DNA of 64,000 bases from DATDIC01 sp963764525 (GTDB lineage: Bacteria; Pseudomonadota; Alphaproteobacteria; Acetobacterales; Acetobacteraceae), in assembly GCA_963764525.1 (NCBI GenBank), contig CAVXTC010000043.1, forward strand, positions 16,091 to 80,090. Reading direction: 5' to 3'. A program made the position numbers and the translations under genes. Below, piece by piece: positions 42,507 through 51,608 of this stretch (position 1 is the first letter of the stretch; every line of letters begins with the position of its first letter). The notes below the pieces were generated by a model. The model had not been told where the DNA came from. It saw only the letters and a list, made by a program, of their open reading frames with translations, and made no database searches.

Positions 42507-42613
42507 GGCGGCTCCTTGCGCCGCGATTGTAGAGCGCGTCCAGTCTCAGCGGAAACGGCGGTGCGGAATAGCTGCCGGGTCGCGGCTGCCGCGGCCAGCG
42601 GAGCAGTCTTGTG

Positions 42614-42958
42614 TCAGATGCTCCCCTCGGTCAGCGAGCCGGTATCGAGGTCCAGTTGGACGGTCACTGCCTTGCCGTCGCGTCGCGCGGTGACAATGAC
42701 CTGGCTGCCCTGCCGCTGTAGTTCCCCGAGCTCGTAATAGCCGTATGATTTGAGGTCTCTGCGGATTTCATCGTCGGTCAGCGGGTGCTTTGTGGGGGTG
42801 CTGAGGCTCGGGTCGTTCCAGGATGGCAGCCCGCCCGGGGGCGTGGCGGGACTCAGGCTGAACGGATCGTTATCGGAGTCGGTCCCGACCGTTTGCGCAA
42901 CGGCGATGCTCGCACTCACGGCCGTCAGGATCACGACGAGAAGCGACAGCTTGCGCAT
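42614..42958 (-). CDS. Small secreted protein with PepSY-like C-terminus
   Basis: This protein of about 114 residues has the signal peptide MRKLSLLVVILTAVSASIAVAQ. A Pro/Ser-rich linker follows (SLSPATPPGGLPSWNDPS), then DDEIRRDLKSYGYYELGELQ and VIVTARRDGKAVTVQLDLDT. The last part has the alpha-beta pattern of a PepSY-like domain (helix, then a strand ending in D-x-x-T-G). It is probably periplasmic. The ATG at 42958 is chosen for the signal peptide. Function unknown. Confidence 0.7.
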   Translation of the reverse strand: MRKLSLLVVILTAVSASIAVAQTVGTDSDNDPFSLSPATPPGGLPSWNDPSLSTPTKHPLTDDEIRRDLKSYGYYELGELQRQGSQVIVTARRDGKAVTVQLDLDTGSLTEGSI

Positions 42959-43119
42959 GCGTTGTCTCCGGTCGGGCGGATCAACGCATGGATTTAGCAG
43001 ACCGGGCCTGGGCTCAGGGATGCCCGCGGGGCATTGCACGCACTCGTGACAAAACCAGGCACGCCACGCCGGCCGCGCACCCGGCTTCTCAGGATCAAGT
43101 CCGGAGGGTCGCGATCCGA

Positions 43120-43141
43120 CCTCTCCCGCAAGCGGGAGAGG
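43120..43141 (-). terminator. Perfect hairpin downstream of the His-rich gene
   Basis: CCTCTCCCGC and GCGGGAGAGG (10 bp each) flank a 2-nt loop, 23 nt after the stop of the gene at 43165-43380. No T run follows on the minus strand, so it is either a weak terminator or a short dispersed repeat. Confidence 0.4.
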
Positions 43142-43164
43142 GGAATCGCTCGAACCGCCGCCGA

Positions 43165-43380
43165 TCAGCTCTGGGTGCTGGACGTCGCCGGCTTGGCCTT
43201 TTTCGTCGTCTTGTGCACCACGTGGTGCGTCGGCTTCTTGTGGTGCGTGGTCGTCGTGGCGGCGGGCGTCGAAGCCGTGCTGCCGGCCGGGGCAGGTGTG
43301 CTGTCGGACGACGCGGCCATGGCGCTGAGCGGCAGAGCCATGACGGCCGCGGCAAGAACAAGCGTGCGGAGAGTGATCAC
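43165..43380 (-). CDS. Small secreted His/Lys/Thr-rich protein
   Basis: The 71-residue protein has a signal peptide (MITLRTLVLAAAVMALPLSA|MAAS). The rest is low-complexity Ser/Thr/Ala/Pro, then THHKKPTHHVVHKTTKKAK. Composition and size recall acid-shock (Asr-like) periplasmic peptides or metal-binding histidine-rich peptides, but no real homology is claimed. The frame is intact and the size is too small for further assignment. Confidence 0.65.
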   Translation of the reverse strand: MITLRTLVLAAAVMALPLSAMAASSDSTPAPAGSTASTPAATTTTHHKKPTHHVVHKTTKKAKPATSSTQS

Positions 43381-43519
43381 TGGCAGACTCCAGAGGGAGA
43401 GACGTTGCGGACGGGGCGAGCGAGACCCGGATGTCCAGGTCTCCGTTTCACTTATGCTGACTGCGCACAGAGTCGGGCAAGAGGGTTTGTGGCGAAACCG
43501 TGATCTTTCCGGCGGGCTA

Positions 43520-43942
43520 TCACAAAAGACACAGTTCCCGCAGTTCCCGCCGCAACCGGGGCGGCAGTTCCTGTTCGCCTTGTGCCGCCGGCGCGTCGAT
43601 CAGGTCAGCCGGCGCGTCCTCCGCCGCCAGATAGCGCCAGCCCTGGAACGGTTTCGTCGGCCGTCCGGCGAGTGCCACCAGCTCAGGATCCAGCACGAAG
43701 CCGGTACATGCCACTCCGTCGTTCCACTGGTCCTCGATGATGTCGAGGATGCGCTGGCGCACCAGCGTGAAGCCGCTCACCACCCAGTACATGGAACCGC
43801 CGTCGATCACCTCAGGCGCGCGGCGGGGGAAACTGCGGGTTCGGTGACGCAACGGTGGGTCGCGGCCGCCACGCTGGTACTGCAGCACGCGCAGGTGATC
43901 GACATCGCGCACCCCGACCGCGAGCTTGGTCAGGTGCAGCAC
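43520..43942 (-). CDS. DUF1489 family protein
   Basis: This protein of about 141 residues starts at a GTG, VLHLTKLAVGVRDVDHLRVL. It continues with HRTRSFPRRAPEVIDGGSMY, WVVSGFTLVRQRILDIIEDQ and GFVLDPELVALAGRPTKPFQ, then GWRYLAAEDAPADL. This matches the DUF1489 proteins, which are widespread in Alphaproteobacteria and have no known function. An upstream in-frame ATG exists, but the extra residues do not fit the family. The frame is intact. Confidence 0.82.
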   Translation of the reverse strand: MLHLTKLAVGVRDVDHLRVLQYQRGGRDPPLRHRTRSFPRRAPEVIDGGSMYWVVSGFTLVRQRILDIIEDQWNDGVACTGFVLDPELVALAGRPTKPFQGWRYLAAEDAPADLIDAPAAQGEQELPPRLRRELRELCLL

Positions 43943-44004
43943 GGCTGGCAACTCGACCGCATGCCCCAGTGTGCCGGATCGGCCCATGGGACGGCAAGAA
44001 CGCC

Positions 44005-44815
44005 CTATTCCTCCGCCGGATCGCGCGCCTCGAATCCCGGACGCGGCACCAGCCCCATCAGCACGCGGCCGAACCCGCCATCGGTGCACACATCCTCGCC
44101 GTTCACGTAGCCGGCCCGGTCGCTCGCCAGGAACATCACGACATCGCCGATATCGTCAGGCGCCGCCACCCGGCGCAGCGGCACGATGCCGGCGCGCCGC
44201 TCGGCCACTTCGGGAATGCGATAGAACGGTTCGCTCATTGGCGTGCGCACCAGCCCGGGGCTGACCACGTTGCTGCGCACCCCCGACGGCCCCCACTCCA
44301 CCGCAAGCTGCTGCGACAGCATCACCACGCCCGCCTTGCTGACGGAATACGACCCGCTCCATGGCTGCGGGTGGCGTGCCGCGATCGAGGCGATGTGCAC
44401 GATGGCGCCACGTCGTTTCTCGAGCATCTGCCGGCCGAACGCCTTGGCGCACAGGAAATAGCCGGTCAGGTTCACCGAGATCAGCCGGTTCCATTCCTCC
44501 AGCGTCAGCGTGGCGATCGGTCCGGGGCGCAGCAGGCCGGCGTTGTTCACCAGCACATCGCAGCCGCCGAGTTCACGTGCGGCACGATCCGCCGCGGCGG
44601 CGACGGCTTCCGGATCGGCCACGTCGCATTTCATCCACAACGATCCAGCCGCCGATCTTTTGTGCCGTTTCCTCGCAGGTGGCGGCATCGCGGTCGAGCA
44701 GCACGAGCCGACCGCCGGCCGCCGCCAGACCCGTCGCGATGGCACGGCCAAGTCCGCCGCCGGCGCCCGTTACCACGCAAACCCGCCCGGTCAATCCCAG
44801 CCATTCGCCGTCCAT
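44005..44815 (-). CDS. Short-chain dehydrogenase/reductase, one frameshift
   Basis: The protein (about 270 residues) starts MDGEWLGLTGRVCVVTGAGG with the TGxxxGxG cofactor site. Near 44,647 one extra base breaks the frame (KIGG then GSLWMKCDVADPEAV). Afterwards come DVLVNNAGLLRPGPI, the SIAARHPQPWSGSYSVSKAG catalytic Ser-Tyr-Lys region and VVSPGLVRTPMSEPFYRIPE. This is a classical SDR. The substrate is unknown. It is divergent from the branched-chain-type transporter at 44,935. Confidence 0.82.
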
Positions 44816-44934
44816 TGCCCCGTCTCCTTCCCCGTTTGTCTTGCCCCGTTTTGTCTTGGGCATCCGGTTCTGTCTAACATAGCTCCATGGCGCGTCGCAG
44901 TAACGGAGCGGCCGGGAAAACAGGGGAGGATTGA

Positions 44935-46167
44935 ATGAGCTTCAGCAAGACCGGGGTGACCCGCCGCCAGGCGCTGGCGGGCGCCGGCCACACTGGGCGC
45001 CGCCACGCTGCCGATGCCGTTCATCGGCCGCGCCAAGGCGGCCGGCCCGATCCGCATCGGCCTGCTGCTGGCGAAGACCGGCGATATCGCCGCGCAGACC
45101 GACTATCTGGCGAAGGGCACGTATCTGGCGCTGGAAGAACGCGGCAATCAGATCATGGGCCAGCCCGCCGAGCTGGTCTGGTACGACGAACCGACGCCGC
45201 AGGGCGCGCAGCAGAACATGCAGAAGCTGGTGGCCGAAGAGAAGGTGGCGGCGATCCTCGGCGGATCCTCGAGCTCCAACGGGCTGGCCGAGGAAGCAAC
45301 CGCGCCCGGCCTGAAAATCCCGATGCTCATCAACAACGCCGCGGCGACCGAGATCACCGGCAAGAACTGCAACCGCTACACCTTCCGGCTGAACACGCCG
45401 GTCGCCGTGCAGGCGCGCATGTTCGCCCCGTTCATCACCGGCTACGGCAAGAAGTGGTATTTCCTGACCGCATCCTATGCGTTCGGCCAGGACATCAACA
45501 AATCGTTCCACGAGCTGCTGGCCCAGATGGGCGGCACCGTGGTCGGCAACGACGAAGTGCCGCTGAATACCCCCGACTACAGCTCGTTCGTGCTGAAGAT
45601 CCGCGAGGCGAAACCCGACCTGTGCTGGGCGGCGTGCCGGCGGGCGATCTGTCGACGTTCCTGAAGCAATGGAACGAGATGGGGATGAAAGGAAAAATCC
45701 CGATCGCCGAGATCGCCATCGGCGATACCGATATCTGGGGCGTCGGGCCGCAGGCCGCCACCGGCATCTACACCTCGCTGTGGTGGTATAGGAACCCGGC
45801 CAATCCCCCCGACGAACAGAAGATGGCCGCCGACTTCCTGACCAAATACGGCAAGCCCGCCGCCGACAAGGCGTGGATGGGCTGGATCACCGCGAAGTCG
45901 CTGTTCGAATCGATCGATATGGCGAAATCCACCGAGCCGATGGCGATCATCGAGGCGCTGGAGAACTGGAAGGGCGGTACGCCGGAGAACCCGTACAGCT
46001 ATCGCAAGGCGGACCACCAGATGCTGCTGAAGAACCTGGTCGTCGAGGTGAAGCCGAAGATCACCGACCAGTGGGACTATTTCGATGTCAAGGGAACCGT
46101 GCCGGAAAAAACCGCCGACCTGGACAAAGTGTTCGGTGACAGCGGCTGCAAGATGCCGGCGACGTAG
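44935..46167 (+). CDS. Branched-chain amino-acid-type ABC substrate-binding protein, two frameshifts
   Basis: It starts MSFSKTGVTRRQALAGAG, a twin-arginine-like signal, and after a shift near 44,989 continues TLGAATLPMPFIGRAKAAGP. The mature part has IRIGLLLAKTGDIAAQTDYL and AILGGSSSSNGLAEEATAPG, the Leu/Ile/Val-binding (type I periplasmic) fold. A second shift near 45,629 is followed by GVPAGDLSTFLKQWNEMGMK and the normal end KVFGDSGCKMPAT. Ligand unknown; LIV-type proteins also bind amides and aromatic acids. It heads the transporter operon. Confidence 0.82.
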   Translation: MSFSKTGVTRRQALAGAGHTGRRHAADAVHRPRQGGRPDPHRPAAGEDRRYRRADRLSGEGHVSGAGRTRQSDHGPARRAGLVRRTDAAGRAAEHAEAGGRREGGGDPRRILELQRAGRGSNRARPENPDAHQQRRGDRDHRQELQPLHLPAEHAGRRAGAHVRPVHHRLRQEVVFPDRILCVRPGHQQIVPRAAGPDGRHRGRQRRSAAEYPRLQLVRAEDPRGETRPVLGGVPAGDLSTFLKQWNEMGMKGKIPIAEIAIGDTDIWGVGPQAATGIYTSLWWYRNPANPPDEQKMAADFLTKYGKPAADKAWMGWITAKSLFESIDMAKSTEPMAIIEALENWKGGTPENPYSYRKADHQMLLKNLVVEVKPKITDQWDYFDVKGTVPEKTADLDKVFGDSGCKMPAT

Positions 46168-46301
46168 GTCCATGCGGTCAAGCAAGACGCGGATGGCCGG
46201 CCTTCGCCGGCCATGATGATACCATTTGCATCCTCGGTGGCGCATCGGCGCGATGAGGAGCGGCTCTTCCGCAGGACGGGAGAGATGTATGAGCTGCACC
46301 C

Positions 46302-47170
46302 ATGACCTCCCTGATCGTCTCCCAGCTTGCCAACGGACTGGTGCTCGGTGGGCTCTATGTGCTGATCGCGATCGGGCTTTCCATCATCTTCGGCCTGCTG
46401 GGGATCGTTAATTTCGCGCACGGGGCGTTCTTCGCGTTGGGCGCCTATTTCGGCCTGACCCTCTACAACCAGTTTGGCTGGCCCGCCGTGCTGCTGGCGC
46501 CCTTGCTGGTCGGCGCGCTCGGCATGATCGTCGAGCGATTGCTGATCCGCCGGCTGTACGACAGGGACCCGCTGATCAGCCTGATCGTTACATTCGCACT
46601 GGCGCTTCTGATCGAGGCGCTACACGGGTGATCTGGGGCGGGCTGGGCCAGCCGTTCAGCCAGCCGGAGTGGCTGTCGGGAATCTTCCTGTGGGGGCCGG
46701 TGCTGATCACCCGCTACCGGTTCACCGTCTTCATGATCACCGTGCTGCTGCTGGCCGGACTGTGGGCGTTCATGCAGTTCACGCCTTATGGCCGCATCCT
46801 GCGCGCCGGCTCGCGCGATCCGGAGATGGTGGGCCTGCTCGGTATCCGCTTGCCGCGGGTGCTGACTGCGGTGTTCGGCCTCGGCTGCTGCCTGGCCGGC
46901 ATCGCCGGGGTGTTGGCGGCGCCGCTGTGGACGGTGTATCCGGCCATGCAGGAAGGCGCCATCATGCCGGCCTTCGTGGTGGTGACGATCGGCGGGTTAG
47001 GGTCATTCGCCGGCGCTGTGATCGCCGGGCTGCTGGTTGGCGTGGTTACCACCATGACCATCCAGTTCGAGCCGGTGGCGGCCAACGCGGTGATGTACGT
47101 GTTCATGGCGGTGGTGCTGCTGCTGCGCCCGCGCGGCCTGCTGGGCGAGCGGTGGGAACGGTTCGAATGA
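46302..47170 (+). CDS. livH: Branched-chain amino-acid-type permease (LivH), one frameshift
   Basis: It starts MTSLIVSQLANGLVLGGLYV and continues LIAIGLSIIFGLLGIVNFAH, the LivH N-terminus. The frame breaks near 46,622, where one base seems missing (IEAL then RVIWGGLGQPFSQPEWL). It continues through VGLLGIRLPRVLTAVFGLGC and GGLGSFAGAVIAGLLVGVVT to a stop at 47168-47170. About 290 residues with several membrane segments. The stop overlaps the next start (ATGA). Confidence 0.83.
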
Positions 47171-49724
47171 AACCGGCCGCCGTCGCGCCGCCGACCGACC
47201 GGCCGGCGTTTGCCAATCACCCGATCGTCTGGGTGGCCGCTGTGCTGGCGGCGCTGACCGCGCTGTGGTCCGCGCTCGGTGCGCCGGTCAGCCTGATCAC
47301 CGAGATCGCCATCTACACGCTGTACGGCGCCGGGGTGAACCTGCTGGTCGGCTATACCGGCCTGGTGCCGTTCGGCGCTTCGGTGTTCTTCGGCTGCGCC
47401 ACCTATGCGGCGGCGATCTCGATGAAGAATTTCCTCGGCAACGAGATCGAGGCGTTCGTCTTCAGCATCGCGTTCTGCATCGTGCTCGGCCTGGTGATCG
47501 GCTTCATCATCCTGCGCCGCCGTGGGCTGTATTTTTCGTTGCTGACGCTGGCGTTCTCGCAGATCGCCTTCGAGATTGCCTACAAATGGACCGATCTGAC
47601 TGGCGGCGAGAACGGCTTGCAGGGCGTGCCGCGGCCGCTGCTGCGCGACCCGGCGGTGTTCCACGGCTTCGCGCTGATCACCGTGGTGCTGGGCATGTGG
47701 CTGCTGTGGCGCATCGCACACGCGCCGTTCGGCCGCACCCTGCAGGCGCTGCGCGACAATGAACAGCGGGTGCTCAGCCTCGGCTACAACCCGTTCCGAC
47801 TGAAGCTGACCGCGTTCGTGGTGATGGCGGCGGTGCTTGGTTACGCCGGCGCGCTGCTGGCCTTCATGCTGCGCGGCGCCTATGCCGACAATCTCGGCTG
47901 GCAGCACGCCGGCGACGCGCTGCTGATGACCGTGCTGGGCGGCGTGCATCATTTCCTCGGTCCGCTCTGGGGCGCCATCGCCTTCGTGCTGCTGCAGGAC
48001 AAGCTATCGACCTCACCGAGAACTGGTGGCTGATCTTCGCGCCGATCATCCTGGTGTTCGCGCTCGGGTCGCCGGAGGGGATTCAGGGGCTGGCGCAGCG
48101 GCTGTTGCGGGCGGCAGCACTGGACGTTGACCCGGCGCGGCATTCCGCCACGGCCGGCGGTCGATCGATGCCGTGGCAGAGCGGGCATCTGGCGCTGGAT
48201 CCCGGCAGGCCGATGCTGACGGTGCGTGGGCTGAACAAGCGGTTCGGCTCGCTTGGTGACCGCGCAGGACCTGAACCTGGAGGTCCACCCGTTCCGGCTG
48301 CACAGCTTCATCGGCCCGAACGGCGCCGGCAAGACCACGTTCTTCAACATGCTGACCGGGCTGCTGCGCGCCGATTCCGGCGTGGTTCGTTTCGGTGGAC
48401 ACGATATTACCCGCTTGCCGGTCTGGTCGCCGCGTGCGTCTCGGGCTCGGGCGGTCGTTCCAGATACTCAGCGTGTTCCGCACGCTGACCGCGTTCGAGA
48501 ACGTGCGCGTCGCCGTGCAGGCGCACAGCCGGTACGCCGGCAACCTGTTCCGCGACGCCTATGCGCTGGCCGAAGTGAACCGCCGCACCTGGTCGCTGCT
48601 GGCCGCGGTCGGGCTGGCCGATCGCGCCGCCGAGCAGTGCGAGAACCTGTCGCACGGCGAACAGCGGCTGCTGGAAATCGCCATCACGCTGGCCACCGAT
48701 GCCAAGCTGCTGCTGCTGGACGAACCGCTGGCCGGGCTCGCCGAAGCCGACCGCGAAGTGGTCGGCGGCCTGATCCGCGAGCCTGGCACAGACCCATGCC
48801 GTGCTGCTGATCGAGCACGACATCGACCGCGTGCTCGCACTGTCCGACCGCATCACCGTGCTGCATCAGGGCCGCCTGATCGCCGACGGCAAACCCGCCG
48901 AGGTGGCGCGAAACCCGGATGTCATCACCGCGTATCTCGGCGCCGCGCGCGAAGCCGGGCTGCCCGCCACCATCGCGGCGGACGAGGCAGTGGGGCACCG
49001 GGTGCAGCCGGCTCCGTTGCTGCGGTTGCAAGCCGTGCGCGCCGGTTATGCCGGCAGCCTTGTGCTGAACGACCTCGACATGCTCGTGCATGCCGGCGAA
49101 GCCGTCGCCCTGCTGGGGCGGAACGGCGTTGGCAAGACAACCACGCTGCGGGCGATCACCGGAACCGTCGCGAAAAGTGCCGGACGCATCCTGTTCGATG
49201 GGAAGGACATTACTTCCCGCCGGCACTACGAGATCAATCGCGCCGGGATTTCGCTGGTCCCGGAAGGGCGCCGGCTGTTCCCCAACCTGACATTGCTGGA
49301 GAATTTGCGGCTGGCGGCGCGCCCCGGCGGCGCCTCATTGGACGAAATTTTCGAGTTGTTCCCGCGCCTGCGTCTGCTGCTGCGTTCCCGCGGGGAAAGC
49401 CTGTCTGGCGGCGAGCGGCAAATGGTGGCGATCGCCCGCGCGCTGATGGTGCCGAGCAAGCTTGTCCTGCTGGACGAGCCGTTCGAGGGGCTGGCGCCAG
49501 CCATCGTGCATGAGGTGATGGGTGCCCTGGTCAAGCTGCGCGGCCGGGTCAGCATGGTGATCGTCGAGCACCACGCCGAATCCGTGCTGCCGATCGTCGA
49601 TCGGGCTTATGTGCTGGTGAACGGCCAGGTGGCGTTCGAGGGCAGTGCGCGGGCGCTGGAAGCCGACAACGCCCTGCAGGCCCGGCTATTGGGCGTGGTG
49701 CAGCCGGAGCTGACGGAAGCCTGA
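47167..49724 (+). CDS. Fused LivM permease - LivG ATPase - LivF ATPase, four frameshifts
   Basis: After repair the frame encodes about 850 residues. LivM part: EIAIYTLYGAGVNLLVGYTG, GLYFSLLTLAFSQIAFEIAY and TENWWLIFAPIILVFALGSP. LivG part: MLTVRGLNKRFGSL, Walker A IGPNGAGKTTFFNMLTGLLR, signature LSHGEQRLLEIA. LivF part: Walker A LGRNGVGKTTTLRAITG and LSGGERQMVAIARALM. Shifts lie near 48,009, 48,253, 48,433 and 48,782. LivG and LivF are joined in one unbroken frame (48,801-49,724). LivM and LivG are joined without a stop between 48,010 and 48,250. A stop hidden by an error between LivM and LivG cannot be excluded, because an ATG at 48213 could start a separate LivG. Confidence 0.75.
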
Positions 49725-50019
49725 CGGGGGGCGCATGGTCGATGCGATTGAAGCCGCTCGCCGCGAAAGCGGGAACCCAGGCGTACGTGTCCGGCTTTCC
49801 CGGCGAGCCTGGCTCGCCTCTGCGGTTCATCTGTCGCCGGGGGGCCGGCACCCGAGGAGGTTTCTCCACCGGGTCATTGCTAACCTCCGTCATCACGTTC
49901 GGCGGAGCCACCGCGCCGCGACGCCACAATCGGGGGTCTGCCACGCCATTGCCATCAATCCGGACGGATCGTGACGTGTTCCACCCGAAGTTATCGGCTT
50001 CGGAACCAAATGGAGCGTC
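49725..50019. other. Intergenic region after the Liv-type operon
   Basis: About 295 nt with no supported gene. It holds a CGCGAAAGCGGGAACC-type stretch at about 49,759-49,776, resembling a common dispersed repeat, and GGCGAGCCTGGCTCGCC (49,802-49,818), a near-perfect hairpin that may terminate the operon. Reading frames across it have no family signal. Confidence 0.4.
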
Positions 50020-50203
50020 ATGATGCTGACTTTGCTGATCCTGATCCTGCTGGTCCTGGTCGTATTCGGGGGCGGCGGCTACTATGGCTACCGGCGAGAC
50101 TACTACGGCGGCGGCGGCGCCGGCCTGGTCGGTCTGATCGTCATCATCCTTCTTCTGGTGGTGATCTTCGGTGGCTGGCGGCTGGGGTTGGTACCACTAC
50201 TGA
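50020..50203 (+). CDS. Small glycine/tyrosine-rich membrane protein, probable frameshift
   Basis: It starts MMLTLLILILLVLVVFGGGG, then YYGYRRDYYGGGGAGLVGLI and VIILLLVVIFGG, two membrane helices around a polar Gly/Tyr loop, like DUF3309-type small proteins. As written the frame runs on into low-complexity sequence. Removing one T near 50,176 gives GGWGWYHY and a stop at 50201-50203, a far more natural end. About 60 residues. Role unknown. Confidence 0.6.
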
Positions 50204-50258
50204 CGGAACGTTCCGGCTCGTTCGCCGCCGGCGCATCCACGTCGGCGGCAACAAGCCG

Positions 50259-51029
50259 TCAGCTCAGTTCCACCACCACGGGAACGTGATCGGACGGCTG
50301 CGGCTCGCCGCGTTCCTGCCGATCGGGCTCTGCACAGGTCACCCGCTCAGTGAGTGTTGGCGACAGCAGCACGTGGTCGATGCGGAGCCCGAGGTCGCGC
50401 TGCCAAGCGCCGGCCTGATAGTCCCAGAACGTGTACACCGGCCCGTGCGGGTGCAGCGCGCGCACCGCGTCGGTCAGCCCCAGCCAGAGCAGGCGGCGGA
50501 ACCGGGCGCGGGTTTCCGGCCGCACCAGCGCGTCGGTGGGCGGCAGGGTGCCGGGCGCGGCGTCTTCCGGTGCCGGACAGACGTTGAAATCGCCGGCGAT
50601 GACGGTGGGGCGATCGGCTTGCAACAGCGCCTCGGCGCGGTCGCCGAGCCGATCCATCCAGGCGAGCTTGTAGGCAAAGCCGGCGTCGGCGCCCGAGTTG
50701 CCGTTCGGCAGGTAGATTCCCGCAATGGTAATTCCGTCTGCTTCGATCTCGATGTAGCGCGCCTGGGCGTCGTCATCAGGCATGCCGGGCAGGCGGCGGT
50801 GGGTGACAGTGAACGGCACGCGCGACAGCACGGCGACGCCGTTATAGGCCTTCTGCCCAACCGCCTCGGCGGTGTAGCCGAGGCCGTGGAACGACAGCGC
50901 CGGGAACGCCGCGGCTTCGCACTTGGTCTCCTGCAGCAGCAGGATGTCGGGTCGGGCTTTTTCCAGCCAGCGGCAGACGTGTTTTTCCCGCTGGCGGATC
51001 GAGTTGACGTTCCAGGTGGCGATTTTCAC
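50259..51029 (-). CDS. xthA: Exodeoxyribonuclease III
   Basis: The 256-residue protein starts MKIATWNVNSIRQREKHVCR. The EEP-nuclease motifs are complete: ATWNVNSI, LLLQETK (Glu metal ligand), GIYLPNGNSGADAGFAYKL, VIAGDFNVCP (Asp/Asn), LRIDHVLLS and the final PSDHVPVVVEL histidine. It repairs abasic and 3'-blocked DNA ends. The length is normal for ExoIII and the frame is intact. Confidence 0.93.
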   Translation of the reverse strand: MKIATWNVNSIRQREKHVCRWLEKARPDILLLQETKCEAAAFPALSFHGLGYTAEAVGQKAYNGVAVLSRVPFTVTHRRLPGMPDDDAQARYIEIEADGITIAGIYLPNGNSGADAGFAYKLAWMDRLGDRAEALLQADRPTVIAGDFNVCPAPEDAAPGTLPPTDALVRPETRARFRRLLWLGLTDAVRALHPHGPVYTFWDYQAGAWQRDLGLRIDHVLLSPTLTERVTCAEPDRQERGEPQPSDHVPVVVELS

Positions 51030-51202
51030 GATGTTCCGCTCGTATCTAAAACCTGTCCACCTGGCGGCAGCAGCGGCACTCTCACGCCGCGGACCCCTCG
51101 GAAACGATCGAGCTTTCGCCAGTGAGCGCCCGCGACGTTACAATGAGCACGCGACGATGCCGTATCCCGTATCCGAACGTCGGCCTGGACCTGCGTTCAC
51201 TC

Positions 51203-51541
51203 TCAATCCACCGAAAAGCTCGTCCCGCAGCCGCAGGCCGATTTCGCATTCGGGTTGCGCACCGCGAAATGGCTGCCCATCAGTTCATCGGTGTAGTCGA
51301 GCTCCGCGCCCGCCAGCAGGTCCAGGCTGGCGGGATCCACCACCACCTTCGCCGGCCCCCGCTCGATCAGCAGGTCGTCCGGCTGGGCGGCGTCATCGAG
51401 TTCGAACCGGTACTGGAACCCGCTGCACCCCCCGGCGAGCACCGCCACGCGCAGCGCGGCAGGACGCCCCTCGGCGGCGACGATCTCGGCGATCCGCGTG
51501 GCGGCACGATCGGTCAGTCCGAAGTCTGGCATGCTGTCCAT
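51203..51541 (-). CDS. erpA: Iron-sulfur cluster insertion protein ErpA (A-type carrier)
   Basis: The 112-residue protein starts MDSMPDFGLTDRAATRIAEI. The three A-type carrier cysteines are present: GGCSGFQYRFELD and the C-terminal SACGCGTSFSVD. It carries Fe-S clusters to target enzymes. It is divergent from dgt, the common order in Alphaproteobacteria. Frame intact, length normal. Confidence 0.92.
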   Translation of the reverse strand: MDSMPDFGLTDRAATRIAEIVAAEGRPAALRVAVLAGGCSGFQYRFELDDAAQPDDLLIERGPAKVVVDPASLDLLAGAELDYTDELMGSHFAVRNPNAKSACGCGTSFSVD

Positions 51542-51608
51542 GCCGGCAACATAAGGACTAAGCGCCCCGAATTGAAGCCGCCATCCCCGCGGTGTAAGCC
51601 CCGGCGTC

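Noticed and set aside
49735..49974. Short plus-strand frame after the Liv-type operon
   Set aside because: Arginine/histidine-rich low-complexity reading with no ribosome-binding site or family signal; overlaps repeat-like sequence.
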